Source of the DNA: Azophilus sp026709365
GTDB taxonomy: Bacteria; Pseudomonadota; Gammaproteobacteria; Pseudomonadales; Azotimanducaceae
DNA: 64,000 nucleotides
Reading direction: 5' to 3'
Assembly (NCBI GenBank): GCA_965200175.1
Contig: OZ241345.1
Location: forward strand, 2,294,001 to 2,358,000
In this document: positions 11,442 to 20,651 of the stretch, in pieces
Position numbering within the stretch: position 1 is the stretch's first letter
Layout: every line of letters begins with the position of its first letter
The notes under the pieces: generated by a model
What the model was told of the DNA's origin: nothing
Database searches by the model: none
The model's input: the letters and a program-made list of their open reading frames with translations, nothing else
Translations under genes and position numbers: made by a program

Positions 11442-12800
11442 TTAAGGACGCTTGGGCAAGCGGCCTTCGATGTAGTCGTCAATCAACTCGTGGTAGCGGC
11501 GCACCCGGCTCTCCTGCCTGGAGAGGTAAACGCCGGTGAAGCCCCTGGAGCGAAAGCCCCGCTGCTGGCGCACGAACACCTCCACGTCCTCGTCGATGGC
11601 GGCGCCAATCCACTTCTCGCCGTAGTCGAAGACCTCGGTTTTCACTTCGGCATCGCGCTCCACCAAGCCAATGCCCGTGGGCACCGGACGCAGGTCGCCC
11701 TCGGGACAGCTCGCATACCACCAGTTGTCGAACACGCACCGCTCCGGGTCCGAGGCATGGGGCCGGGCGCGCAGGAAGTGGAAGCCGTCGGACCAGATGG
11801 AGACGGCGAAGTTGGGAAACAGGGTGTAGTGGAAGGCGTCGGTCAACTGCTCGTCCGGCACCTTGTCGTAGTGGGTGTAGCCGCGTCCTGGGCCGAGGCG
11901 GCGCTTGGCTTGCTGAATGGCCTTGCGGGTGGCCTCGGGCCGACCCTTGAAGTCCGCCGGGTCAAGCCCCCAATGGCGCAGGTCGCCGGCCAGCGGCTCC
12001 AGTATGTTGCCAGCCTTGTCGGTGGAGCCGACGCCGTAGCCGCCCTCCATGACCATCCGGTTGTGGCCCTCGTCGGACAGGTCGAAGCGGGTCTCCCGGT
12101 AGTTGGTGTTGATCTGGCCCTGGATCTTGGTGCGGTCGAACTGGGTGGTCGCGCCCATGTGAACGGTGGGCACATGGTAGGACTCGTTGAAGTTGTCGAG
12201 CACCACCTTCCAGTTGCAGGGCAGGTTGACCGTGCGGGCTTGGTAGCGCCGCCAGGATTGCAGGTCGTAGCGGCTCCATTCGTCCCAGATGGGGCCCAGG
12301 AACGACTTCAGGCTCATGCACTCGGTGTCCATGTTCACCCAGACGAAGCCAGCGAAGGTTTCGCAGGCGAGTTCCGCCAGCCGCACCTTGCCGCAGGGGT
12401 CGCCTTCCGGGAAGTCCTCCCGGTCCGGCACGAAGTTCAGCTCCCCGTCCGGCATGAAGGCCCAGCTGTGGTACTTGCAGACGAACCGCCGAACGCTGCC
12501 CTTTTCGCCGTCCACCAGCGGATTGCCGCGATGCTGGCAGACGTTGTAGAAGGCCTTCACGCCGCCGTCCTTCTGCCGCACCATGAGAATCGACTCCGGA
12601 CCCAACTGCTCGCATTGCCAGTCGCCGGGATTGGGCATTTCCTCCTCACGGCCAAGCAGCAGCCAAACCTTGGTCCACATGCCCTCCCATTCCTGCTCCG
12701 CGAAGTCGCGCGAGGTGTAGCGATGGCCCGGAATGCGATGGCCGCGCAGCTTCTGTTCGGGCCAACTGAGAATTTCCCGGGACGGTAGGGGTTCAGCCAT
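11442..12800 (-). CDS. Rieske non-heme iron oxygenase, alpha subunit
   Basis: A 452-aa protein. ATG at 12800 is chosen because GGAGGA lies just upstream; a longer reading to 12863 has no such support. The Rieske [2Fe-2S] ligands are C88-x-H90 (CQHRGN) and C108-x2-H111 (CKYHSW). The mononuclear iron motif (NESYHVPTVH) supplies H209 and H214. The layout matches ring-hydroxylating oxygenase large subunits, which hydroxylate aromatic, steroid or quaternary-amine substrates with electrons from a reductase. No small subunit, ferredoxin or reductase gene lies nearby, so electron partners must be elsewhere. Divergent from sppA across about 140 bp; operon with the phosphotransferase. Confidence 0.92.
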   Translation of the reverse strand: MAEPLPSREILSWPEQKLRGHRIPGHRYTSRDFAEQEWEGMWTKVWLLLGREEEMPNPGDWQCEQLGPESILMVRQKDGGVKAFYNVCQHRGNPLVDGEKGSVRRFVCKYHSWAFMPDGELNFVPDREDFPEGDPCGKVRLAELACETFAGFVWVNMDTECMSLKSFLGPIWDEWSRYDLQSWRRYQARTVNLPCNWKVVLDNFNESYHVPTVHMGATTQFDRTKIQGQINTNYRETRFDLSDEGHNRMVMEGGYGVGSTDKAGNILEPLAGDLRHWGLDPADFKGRPEATRKAIQQAKRRLGPGRGYTHYDKVPDEQLTDAFHYTLFPNFAVSIWSDGFHFLRARPHASDPERCVFDNWWYASCPEGDLRPVPTGIGLVERDAEVKTEVFDYGEKWIGAAIDEDVEVFVRQQRGFRSRGFTGVYLSRQESRVRRYHELIDDYIEGRLPKRP

Positions 12801-12940
12801 GATTTTCCTCCGATGTCGAGCCGCTGCTGGTTTACCGGATCGCGGGACAGGGCCGCCGCACAAGCCGCTTCTTGCGCCCGGCGAACCCCCGCTCGTTGGT
12901 CCAAGGCATCGCCTCGTCGGTCTATAGTATGCTTGGCGGC

Positions 12941-14740
12941 ATGAAAAAACCCAACCTGCTCTCGCGCATTGGGCTGGCCATCACTCGGGCGCGCAACTTT
13001 GCCATCAACGCGATCTTCCTGCTGCTGGTCGCCGCCGCTGTGGTCGGGCTTTTTCAAGGCATGGCCGGGTTCAAGGTGCCGGACCGCGCCGCCCTGGTGA
13101 TCGACCCTGCCGGCGCGCTGGTCGAGGAGGCGCGCGCGGACTACGACCTGCTGGGCTGGGTCAGCCAGTCGGAGCCGATGCGCGAGACCGGCATCAACGA
13201 CTTGCTCAAGGCCGTGGACCACGCCACGGACGACGACCGAATCCCAACCATCGTGCTCCGGCTCGACAACTTGACCGCGGCGGACAGCGCCCACGCCCGG
13301 CAGCTCGGCGAAGCCCTGGAGCGATTCAAGGCGGCGGGCAAGGAAGTCATCGCCTTCGGCCACAGCTACAGCCAAGGCCAATATGCCATCGCCAGCTTCG
13401 CCGACGCCATCTACATGCATCCCTTCGGCCAAGTGGGCTTCCCCGGCTATGGACTGCACAGCCCTTACTTGAAGGGGTTGCTGGACAAATGGGGCGTCAA
13501 TGTCCACCTGTTTCGCGTCGGCAAGTACAAGGAAGCGGCCGAACCCTTCATTCGGGACGGCATGTCGCCCGAAGCGCGGGAGGTCAACCAGGCCTTGGTG
13601 AACGACGTCTGGGCCGCCTACCGCCAGACAGTGCTCGCCAACCGCTCGCTGGACGCCGACGCCTTTGACCGCTACGCCCGCACCTACGACGAGGTGCTCG
13701 AGGAGTTCGGCGGCGATACCGGCCGCGCCGCCCTGGAGTTCCGCCTGGTGGACGAGCTGATGACGCCGGACCATGCCCGGGACCGCATCGCCGCCGCAGT
13801 GGGCGGCAGCGATGAGGACGGCTATCCGCGCATCGGCTTCGGGCGCTACCTGCAGACCCTGCCCCCGGAAGCGCCGGAGGCGCGGAACATCGCGCTGATC
13901 ACCGCCCAAGGCCCCATCGTCATGGGCAAGGACCGCAAGGTTGCGGCAGCGGACAATCTGGTGGCGCTGATTCGAGACGCCCGCGAGGACGAATCCGTGG
14001 CGGCGCTGGTGCTGCGCATTGACTCCCCGGGCGGCAGCGCCTTGGCCTCGGAATTGATTCGCGAGGAGCTTGAAGTGGCGCAGCAGCACGACAAGCCAGT
14101 GGTCGCCTCGATGGGGCCGGTGGCCGCTTCGGGAGGCTACTGGATCGCCTCCACCGCCAACCGCATCATCGCCCATCCCACCACCATCACCGGCTCCATC
14201 GGGGTCGTTGGCCTGTTCCTCTCCTTCGAGCGGACGCTGTCCGACCTGGGCATTGAGTCCGACGGCGTGGGCAGCCTGCCCCTGACCGGCTCCGCGAGCC
14301 CGCTGCTGGGCCTGAACGAGTCCGCCAAGCGGGTGCTGCAGGCCAACGTCAGCGGCATTTATGAACGCTTCATCCATCTGGTCGCCCGCGGCCGCGACAT
14401 GACGCCCGAGGCGGTGGACGAGATCGGCCAAGGCCGGGTCTGGCTGGGCAGGCAGGCCATGGACATCGGCCTGGTGGACGAGCTCGGCGGCTTGGCCGAT
14501 GCGGTCGAAGCCGCGGCTGAGCTGGCGGGCCTGGACCAGCACGGCATCAAGCGCTTCACCACGCCGGTGCCGCCGGGAGAGCAATTCCTGCGCCAGTTCG
14601 CGTCCGAGGCGACGGCCAGTCCGGCGGACGCATTGTCCGCCGCCAGCCGCCAGCTGCGCGGTGCCTGGTCGCTGGCCAGCCGATTGAACGACCCCGGCAA
14701 GCTGTATGCGGTCTGCGAACCCTGCCTGGCGCTGGATTGA
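12941..14740 (+). CDS. sppA: Signal peptide peptidase SppA, 67 kDa type
   Basis: A 599-aa inner-membrane serine protease that degrades cleaved signal peptides. One N-terminal transmembrane helix (INAIFLLLVAAAVVGLF) is followed by two tandem S49 domains, as in the long enterobacterial form. The Ser-Lys dyad is visible: K197 in RVGKYKEAAEPF (equivalent to E. coli K209) and S397 in PVAASGGYW (E. coli S409). Glycine-rich IDSPGGSA lies before the nucleophile. ATG at 12941 (MKKPNLL) gives the usual short cytoplasmic N terminus; ATG at 12929 is an alternative. It appears monocistronic. Confidence 0.93.
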   Translation: MKKPNLLSRIGLAITRARNFAINAIFLLLVAAAVVGLFQGMAGFKVPDRAALVIDPAGALVEEARADYDLLGWVSQSEPMRETGINDLLKAVDHATDDDRIPTIVLRLDNLTAADSAHARQLGEALERFKAAGKEVIAFGHSYSQGQYAIASFADAIYMHPFGQVGFPGYGLHSPYLKGLLDKWGVNVHLFRVGKYKEAAEPFIRDGMSPEAREVNQALVNDVWAAYRQTVLANRSLDADAFDRYARTYDEVLEEFGGDTGRAALEFRLVDELMTPDHARDRIAAAVGGSDEDGYPRIGFGRYLQTLPPEAPEARNIALITAQGPIVMGKDRKVAAADNLVALIRDAREDESVAALVLRIDSPGGSALASELIREELEVAQQHDKPVVASMGPVAASGGYWIASTANRIIAHPTTITGSIGVVGLFLSFERTLSDLGIESDGVGSLPLTGSASPLLGLNESAKRVLQANVSGIYERFIHLVARGRDMTPEAVDEIGQGRVWLGRQAMDIGLVDELGGLADAVEAAAELAGLDQHGIKRFTTPVPPGEQFLRQFASEATASPADALSAASRQLRGAWSLASRLNDPGKLYAVCEPCLALD

Positions 14741-14768
14741 CGCGCCGGAACAGCCCTGAACGGCTTCG

Positions 14769-15332
14769 CTAGAACAATCGGAAGCGCGGCCGGGTGGCGC
14801 TCTTCGAGGCCCGGCGCATGGTGCTCCGCCGCCGCCGCATGCGCAGCTGCAGGTCGCGGCGCTTGTGGTCGAGGTAGTCCTCCCTGGACACCCGGTCATC
14901 CCGCTTGCGAGCCAACTCGCCCGCCCGAAAGCGGGAGAAGTCCTCAAAGGCGTCGATTTCGTGCCGCAGCTCCTTGACCACCAACTCAATCATGATGGCG
15001 TCATCGATGTAGCCGAGCACCGGCACGCTGTCCGGAATGATGTCTTCCGGATCGGAAAAGTAGGACAGCGCCGTCAGGATGTCGCCGCGCTCCTCATCCG
15101 CCAGCGGCCACTCCTCGTCGCGCAGCATCCCGATCAGGCTGGAAAGCCGTTCAAGGCGCTGCTGCACGAAGTCCGGCGTCTCCGACTTGCCGACCTGCTC
15201 GATCATGGCCAGCGCGCTGCCGATGATCTCGTCCTCGCTGGCGTTCGCAGCGGCTTTTCGCGCCCGCCGCATACTCGCCTTGAAGTAATCCAGATCCTTG
15301 TCCTCAAGGTCAAAAACGACTCTCAATGGCAT
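14769..15332 (-). CDS. DUF1232 (YkvA-like) family protein
   Basis: A 187-aa protein with a clear AAGGGA site before ATG 15332. The central part (ALSYFSDPEDIIPDSVPVLGYIDDA) carries the DUF1232/YkvA signature, an acidic-hydrophobic patch around a conserved IPD. The N-terminal half is helical and charged. The C-terminal 60 residues are very basic (LRMRRRRSTMRRASK), suggesting nucleic-acid or membrane-surface contact. YkvA proteins have no firmly established biochemical role. It converges on sppA, with 28 bp between stops. Confidence 0.75.
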   Translation of the reverse strand: MPLRVVFDLEDKDLDYFKASMRRARKAAANASEDEIIGSALAMIEQVGKSETPDFVQQRLERLSSLIGMLRDEEWPLADEERGDILTALSYFSDPEDIIPDSVPVLGYIDDAIMIELVVKELRHEIDAFEDFSRFRAGELARKRDDRVSREDYLDHKRRDLQLRMRRRRSTMRRASKSATRPRFRLF

Positions 15333-15495
15333 GATGTTCCCTTTTTCATCTCATAAATGCGCACGGACCGTTGGCCGGCTGGCTGCTCCTCTGGCGCCGA
15401 CGCCGAACCCTTGCGGGCGAGCCAGGAGATTCCCAACCCGCGGATTTCCATCAAGCTTGCCAACTGGCCGCTTCACCCGACAGCCCGATACCATA

Positions 15496-17181
15496 CTACA
15501 AACCGCCGCCTTTGGACTTTCGCCAATAGCCGTTGATCAAGGCCTTGACCTCCTTCGCGCCCAGCAGCAGCGCCACCAGGTTGGGCAGGGTCATCAGGGC
15601 GAGGGTCACTGCGGAGATCAGCCAGACCAGCGAGGTGTCGGCGATCGTCGCCACGAAGAACGCGGCGATGTAGGCCACTCGATACGGCGTGACGGCGCGC
15701 AGGCCGAACAGGTAGGTGACGGCGCGGTCGCCGTAGTAGGACCAGGCGATGGCCGTGGAAAACGCGAACAGCACCAACCCCAAGGTGACCGCGTACTGGC
15801 CGTAGTCGCCGAAGAAGCTGCGCTTGAAGGCTTCGGCGGTCAGCGGCACCGAGTGCAGCAGCGAACGCCCCCGCAGCTCGATGCCCTCCGTGGCAAGCCG
15901 GCCGGATTCAACCTTCGCCAAGCCCGTGAACGGCTCGCCATCCATGAGGAAGCGGACATCCTCGGCAATGGAGCGGTTGTGCAGCACGGTGATGCCGGCC
16001 AAGTCCGCGACGCCATTAACCACGTTGATTGAGCCGGCATGGCGCGCCGCCGCTTCGCCGCCGCTGAGATGGGTGAGCAGGGCTTGCAGGTCCTGCGCAT
16101 CCCCCTCGCTGTAGTCTCCGGCCAGGAACTCGGTGTCGAACGGCGCGAAATCCGTTTCGAACTTCTCCGTCCATACGCCCGAGGAGAGGATCACCAGCCC
16201 CGTCAAGGTGCAGATGACCAGAGTGTCGATGAAGGGCTCGAGCAGGGACACCATGCCCTCCGCGGCCGGGTCCTCGGTGCGGGCCGAAGCGTGGGCGATG
16301 GGCGCCGACCCCTGGCCCGCCTCATTGGAGAAGAGGCCGCGATTGACGCCCCGGTTGAAGGCATAGGCAAAGGTTGCGCCGAGAAAGCCGCCGGTCGCCG
16401 CCGATCCGTTGAAGGCGCCCTCGAACACCGCCGCGAACGAGGGACCGATGTTCTCGAAGTTGGTGATGGCCACCGCCAGTGCGCCCAATGCGTAAAGCAA
16501 TCCCATCAGCGGCACGATGGCGGCGGCAACCAGGGCGATGCGGCGGATGCCGCCGACGATGACCAGGCCGAGCAGGGTGGCGAGCGTCAATCCCGATATC
16601 CAAGTGGGCAAGCCGAACGAGGCCAGAAGGCCGGTCGCCATGTTGTTGCTCTGCGGCAGGTTGCCGGTGCCGAAGGAGCTGATCACCGTGGCCGCGGCGA
16701 AGAACGCGGCCTGCCACTTCAGGTTCAGGCCCCGCTCCATGAAGTACATGGGCCCGCCGGCGATCCGTCCCTGCTCATCGGTCACCCGGTGGCGGTGGCA
16801 GAGGGTCACCTCCACGCACTTGGTGGTCATGCCCAGAAAGGCCGTCATCCACATCCAGAACAGGGCCGCCGGGCCGCCCAGGAAGATGGCGAAGGCGACG
16901 CCGCCGATGTTGCCGGTGCCGACAGTCCCGGACAGGGCGGTGGAGAGGGCTTGAAAGTGGCTGGTGTCTCCCGGCGCGTCCGCCTTGGCGTGCCGCCCGA
17001 TCAGCACGCCCCAGGCATGGCGGAAGTAGCGAATCTGCGGAAAGCCCAGGTAGAGCGTGAAGAACAGGCCAACGCCCAGCAACAGCAAGGGAAAGTAGAA
17101 GGCGCCGCCAAGCAGGCCGTCAAGAAAGCGAATCGCCGCCTCAAGCACGAATTCCAGCTCTGTTGCAGGCTGGCAAGGCAC
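15496..17181 (-). CDS. AGCS-family sodium:alanine/glycine symporter with a large insert
   Basis: A 561-aa polytopic membrane protein. The family core is clear: ALSGTVGTGNIGGVAFAI, GGPMYFMERGL, NRGVNRGLFSNEAGQGSAP and AFSTAIAWSYYGDRA are the conserved sodium- and substrate-binding helices of alanine/glycine:cation symporters. Between GLVILSSGVWTEKF and GQYAVTLGLVLFAFS about 110 extra hydrophilic residues replace the usual short loop. The start is GTG 17181; GTG 17148 would fit the usual family N terminus better. It follows gor by 25 bp on the same strand. Likely role: Na+-driven uptake of small neutral amino acids. Confidence 0.9.
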   Translation of the reverse strand: MPCQPATELEFVLEAAIRFLDGLLGGAFYFPLLLLGVGLFFTLYLGFPQIRYFRHAWGVLIGRHAKADAPGDTSHFQALSTALSGTVGTGNIGGVAFAIFLGGPAALFWMWMTAFLGMTTKCVEVTLCHRHRVTDEQGRIAGGPMYFMERGLNLKWQAAFFAAATVISSFGTGNLPQSNNMATGLLASFGLPTWISGLTLATLLGLVIVGGIRRIALVAAAIVPLMGLLYALGALAVAITNFENIGPSFAAVFEGAFNGSAATGGFLGATFAYAFNRGVNRGLFSNEAGQGSAPIAHASARTEDPAAEGMVSLLEPFIDTLVICTLTGLVILSSGVWTEKFETDFAPFDTEFLAGDYSEGDAQDLQALLTHLSGGEAAARHAGSINVVNGVADLAGITVLHNRSIAEDVRFLMDGEPFTGLAKVESGRLATEGIELRGRSLLHSVPLTAEAFKRSFFGDYGQYAVTLGLVLFAFSTAIAWSYYGDRAVTYLFGLRAVTPYRVAYIAAFFVATIADTSLVWLISAVTLALMTLPNLVALLLGAKEVKALINGYWRKSKGGGL

Positions 17182-17205
17182 TGTCGGCTTGAGGGGACAC
17201 CAGGC

Positions 17206-18564
17206 TCACGCGCGGGCCTCCCCCATGGTGACAAATTCCTCAGCGGCGGTGGGATGGATGCCCACCGTGGCGTCGAACTGCCGCTTGGTGGCCCCGGCGG
17301 TCACCGCCACCGCCATGCCTTGGATGATCTCGCCGGCCTCCGGGCCAACCATGTGGACGCCAATCACCCGGTCGCTGGAAGCGTCCACCACCAACTTCAT
17401 GAAGGTGCGTTCCGCGCGCCCGGTCAACGTGTGCTTCATCGGCCGAAAGGTCGATTCGTAAACCTCAATGCGCTCGAAGCGTTGCCGGGCCTGCGCCTCG
17501 GTCAGGCCCACCGTGCCGATGTTGGGCTGGCAAAACACGGCGGTGGCGATGTTCTCGTAGCTCAGGCGGCGCGGCCCGCCGTGGCCGAACAGGCCGTGCG
17601 CCACGCACATCGCCTCCTCGATGGCCACCGGCGTCAGCTGCATCCGGTCGATGACGTCGCCGATGGCCAGGATGTGCGGCACGGAGCTGCGGTACTCCTC
17701 GTCCACCAGCACAGCGCCGTTGGCGCCCAGGGCGACCCCGCACTCCGCCAAACCCAAGCCCTCCACGTTGGGGCGGCGTCCGGTGGCGAACATCACCAAG
17801 TCGGCGGCGAGCGAACTGCCATCGGACAGCGTGACCCGCCGCTCATCGCCATCGAGCTCGACTTTAGCCACTTCGGTCTCGAAATGCAGGGCGACGCCCT
17901 TCCCAACCAGCTGCTCGGCGACGAACGCCCGCACCCCGTCGTCAAATCCCCGCAGGAACAGCGGGCCCCGGTAGGCCAGCCGGGCCTGGGCGCCGAGACC
18001 GGCGAAGATGCCGGCGAACTCCACGGCAATGTAGCCGCCGCCGACCACCAGAGCGCGGTGCGGGAAGTGCGGCAGGTAGAAGGCGTCATCCGAGCAGACA
18101 ACGTGCTCGGCGCCCGGAAACTCCGGCATCCAAGGGCGGCTGCCCGTGGCCACCAGGATCCGTTGTGCGGTGAACGAGCGACCGTTGATCTCGATGCGGT
18201 GCGGATCGCCCAACCGTGCCCGGCCCTCGTGGACATCGACCCCGGCATCAGTCAGCAGCTTGCGATAGACGCCATTGAGGCGCTTGATTTCCGCCGTCTT
18301 GTTGTCGCGCAGGGTGGGCCAGTCAAAGCTCGCGGGAGCGGTGCGCCAGCCATAGGCGGCGGCGTCGGCGAAGTCCTCAGCGAAGTGCGAACCGTAAACG
18401 AACAGCTTCTTCGGCACGCAGCCCACGTTGACGCAGGTGCCGCCGAGATGGGTGGACTCGGCCACGGCGACCCGGGCGCCGAGCTGCGCGGCAACGCGGC
18501 TGGCGCGCACCCCCCCGGAGCCCGCCCCGATCACGTAGAGATCGTAGTCGTACTGCCTCGCCAC
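17206..18564 (-). CDS. gor: Glutathione-disulfide reductase
   Basis: A 452-aa FAD/NADPH flavoenzyme that reduces oxidised glutathione in the cytoplasm. The N-terminal dinucleotide motif is VIGAGSGGVRASR, and the redox-active disulfide is C44-x4-C49 in GGTCVNVGCVPKKL. The NADPH Rossmann motif is VVGGGYIAVEFAG. The second FAD motif is ILAIGDVIDRMQLTPVA. The C-terminal active-site His lies in VGIHPTAAEE, provided by the partner subunit of the dimer. Start is GTG 18564 with GGGAGA upstream. The Gly-rich loop reads GGGYIAVE, as in glutathione rather than trypanothione or lipoamide reductases. Confidence 0.94.
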   Translation of the reverse strand: MARQYDYDLYVIGAGSGGVRASRVAAQLGARVAVAESTHLGGTCVNVGCVPKKLFVYGSHFAEDFADAAAYGWRTAPASFDWPTLRDNKTAEIKRLNGVYRKLLTDAGVDVHEGRARLGDPHRIEINGRSFTAQRILVATGSRPWMPEFPGAEHVVCSDDAFYLPHFPHRALVVGGGYIAVEFAGIFAGLGAQARLAYRGPLFLRGFDDGVRAFVAEQLVGKGVALHFETEVAKVELDGDERRVTLSDGSSLAADLVMFATGRRPNVEGLGLAECGVALGANGAVLVDEEYRSSVPHILAIGDVIDRMQLTPVAIEEAMCVAHGLFGHGGPRRLSYENIATAVFCQPNIGTVGLTEAQARQRFERIEVYESTFRPMKHTLTGRAERTFMKLVVDASSDRVIGVHMVGPEAGEIIQGMAVAVTAGATKRQFDATVGIHPTAAEEFVTMGEARA

Positions 18565-18639
18565 TCAGACAGTCTCCCTGCCCGCATCGCCTTGAAGGGC
18601 GTCAGTGTACTTGAATCCGATCGCAGAGTTGCATCAAGC

Positions 18640-18813
18640 GCACCCGCTTCGCGGGTGCGTGGGAGTTTCGCTGGCGCGAAACTCTGCGCACGTTGCACAA
18701 GTCAGGTTCCGAGATGTTTCTGAGCCCGCGCGCCCGCAAAGCGGGCGCGTTGGAGTTTCGCTGCGCGAAACTCCGCGCGCTGGTCGCGTGGGTCAGGTTC
18801 GAGATGTAACTGA
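18640..18813 (+). repeat. Dispersed two-hairpin repeat, tandem copies b1 and b2
   Basis: Copy b1 has hairpin GCACCCGC-ttc-GCGGGTGC (18640-18658), palindrome from 18662, and tail ending ATGTTTCTGAG at 18724. Copy b2 has hairpin CGCCCGC-aaa-GCGGGCG, palindrome 18752-18774, and a tail that starts normally (GGTCAGGTTCGAGATGT) but ends AACTGAAC instead of TTCTGAGC. The break at 18807 is the proposed left end of the mobile island. Confidence 0.85.
18800..18807. repeat. Candidate attL core, CGAGATGT
   Basis: An 8-bp direct repeat matching 25986-25993. Both continue after two bases into CTGA. Here the repeat tail diverges to AACTGAAC, which marks the island side. It lies about 200 bp before the integrase ATG, the usual arrangement for an integrase next to its att site. 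Confidence 0.55.
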
Positions 18814-19002
18814 ACAGTTTTCCCGAAAACCTGCCCCAACAGTGTAGTAAATCCTTTTTTAACAAATACTTATGACTGACGTTTGGACTTCTTTTCCTTT
18901 CCAAGTGTTTCAGTTCATCACGGCGTATTGCACACTTTTAGTGGTACATTTAGGCTGATTGTCTGCCATAATGCCCTCCAGTCCACCACTGGGAGACCGC
19001 CA

Positions 19003-20202
19003 ATGCCGAGACAGGCGAAAACCATGCTCACCTGCGCCGGAATCAAGGCGCTGAACGCACCGGGCCGGTACGCTGACGCCGGCGCGCCAACGCTCATGCT
19101 CTTTGTCCGCGAAGGCGCCAACGGAGCAATCCTCAAAACCTGGGTGCAGAGGCTCACCATCGACGGGGTGAGGCGGGAGATGGGGCTGGGCTCCTGGCCG
19201 TTGGTGACGCTGGCGAAGGCCCGCGCCGCCGCCTTGGGTAATCGCCGTGCGGCGCACGAGGGCCGCGACCCGGCGGCGGAGAGGCGCCGCCAGCGAGTCC
19301 CGACGTTCGCTGAGGCGGCAAGGCAGTGCATTGCGGCGAAGAAGGGCGGATGGAGGGACGGCGAGGCCATCGCTGGCGTATGGACCCGCACGCTCCAAGC
19401 CTACGCCGACCCGGCATTCGGCGGCCGACCCGTCAACGCGATTCAGCAGGCCGACGTGCTGAAGGTGCTGGTGCCCCTTTGGCAATCCAAGCCGTCGCAA
19501 GCGAAGCACCTTCGCCAAAGAGTCCGCGCCGTCTTCGCTTGGGCCCAAGCGCACGGCCACGTTGAATCGAACCCGGCGGGCGAGGGCATATCCGCCGCGT
19601 TGCCCAAGCAGTCCGCCGCACGGCACTTCGACGCCATGCCCTACGCTGAGTTGCCCGCCGCGCTTGCGGCCGTGGCACGGTCCGGCGGGCGCGAGGCCGT
19701 CAAGGCGTGCTTCGCCTTCCAGATCGCGACCGCAGCGCGGCCAAGCGAAGCCCGCGAAGCAATATGGGATGAAATTGACTGGGAATCCCGGACGTGGACG
19801 ATTCCGGCAGGCCGCATGAAGACCGGCGTTGAACACCGGGTGCCGTTGAACGCTGTGGCCATAGACGCCCTAGAACGCGCCCAGAAGGCCCGTAGAGGCG
19901 ATTTGGTGTTTCCGGGCACTAAGGGCAGGGCATTGGCGCACAGCGCCCAGAAGCGGCTTATGGCGCGTCTAGGGCTGCGCGGCACGTCGCACGGCTTCCG
20001 CAGCTCGTTCCGCGACTGGTGCGCCGACACCGGCAAGCCGCGTGAAATCGCCGAGGCGGCTTTGGCGCACGTTGTCGGCGGCGTTGAAGGGGCCTACTTT
20101 CGCAGCGACTTGTTTTCCCGAAGGCGCGAACTTATGGATTCATTTGCGCGGTATCTTACGCAAGAGCGCGGCACCGTAGTAGAGCTGGCGACAGCGAAGT
20201 AG
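19003..20202 (+). CDS. Tyrosine site-specific integrase, P4/DUF4102 type
   Basis: A 399-aa recombinase starting at ATG 19003 (MPRQAKTML) with GGGAG upstream; longer readings lack a ribosome site. The N-terminal arm-binding domain has the DUF4102 pattern (GLGSWPLVTLAKARAAALGNRR). A SAM-like core-binding domain occupies roughly residues 100-190. The catalytic domain carries Arg in ATAARPSEAREAIWDEI, the HGFRSSFRDW box (H-x2-R) and the terminal Tyr in GAYFRSDLF. All catalytic residues appear intact, so it could be active. It would excise and integrate the element that ends near 25.99 kb. P4-type integrases usually use tRNA 3' ends; none is visible here. Confidence 0.9.
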   Translation: MPRQAKTMLTCAGIKALNAPGRYADAGAPTLMLFVREGANGAILKTWVQRLTIDGVRREMGLGSWPLVTLAKARAAALGNRRAAHEGRDPAAERRRQRVPTFAEAARQCIAAKKGGWRDGEAIAGVWTRTLQAYADPAFGGRPVNAIQQADVLKVLVPLWQSKPSQAKHLRQRVRAVFAWAQAHGHVESNPAGEGISAALPKQSAARHFDAMPYAELPAALAAVARSGGREAVKACFAFQIATAARPSEAREAIWDEIDWESRTWTIPAGRMKTGVEHRVPLNAVAIDALERAQKARRGDLVFPGTKGRALAHSAQKRLMARLGLRGTSHGFRSSFRDWCADTGKPREIAEAALAHVVGGVEGAYFRSDLFSRRRELMDSFARYLTQERGTVVELATAK

Positions 20203-20410
20203 CCGCAATACCTTATTGTTTAGTTCTAAAAACCCCTTGCAACTCCATACCATCTATTGTAAGATACTCCCCACTTCAAAACCGACTTTCTCAAATTTGG
20301 ATATCTGACATCAATATCCGTTTGAGTAACTACTAGTTGTTTCCCATTGGAAACGTGGATTTAGGAATGCAGAGAGTCACACAAAGCCGCGAAAGCGGCG
20401 GGAGGCTCTT

Positions 20411-20638
20411 ATGGCATCGCCGAAACGGGAAACGGAAATCACGCCCGCGCTACTCACCAAGCGCGAAACGATGGCGCTCACGGCGCTCTCGTACACCACA
20501 ATCTGGAGACTGTCCAAAGCTGGGAAGTTCCCGCAGGCACTCAAATTGCCAACAGGCGGCTTGCGCTGGCGCAAAAGCGAAATCGAGTCATGGATTGAGA
20601 ATCTATCTGCCGGGCAAGCGGGGTGGACATTGGACTAG
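20411..20638 (+). CDS. AlpA-family MerR-like HTH regulator
   Basis: A 75-aa protein with GGGAGG upstream of ATG 20411. The helix-turn-helix LSYTTIWRLSKAGKFPQAL followed by a wing (GGLRWRKSEIESWIE) is the AlpA/phage-regulatory signature. In P4-like elements such proteins activate or act as the excision factor for the neighbouring integrase. Its place between integrase and Rep-like gene, 13 bp before the latter, suggests it controls excision and replication together (inference). Confidence 0.85.
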   Translation: MASPKRETEITPALLTKRETMALTALSYTTIWRLSKAGKFPQALKLPTGGLRWRKSEIESWIENLSAGQAGWTLD

Positions 20639-20651
20639 CTGAGCTGGTCGG

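Noticed and set aside
12557..14989. An 810-codon minus-strand frame opposite sppA
   Set aside because: Antisense shadow; sppA has intact catalytic residues and normal length.
16039..18723. An 894-codon plus-strand frame opposite the symporter and gor
   Set aside because: Spans two real genes on the other strand and ends in repeat DNA; no domain is visible.
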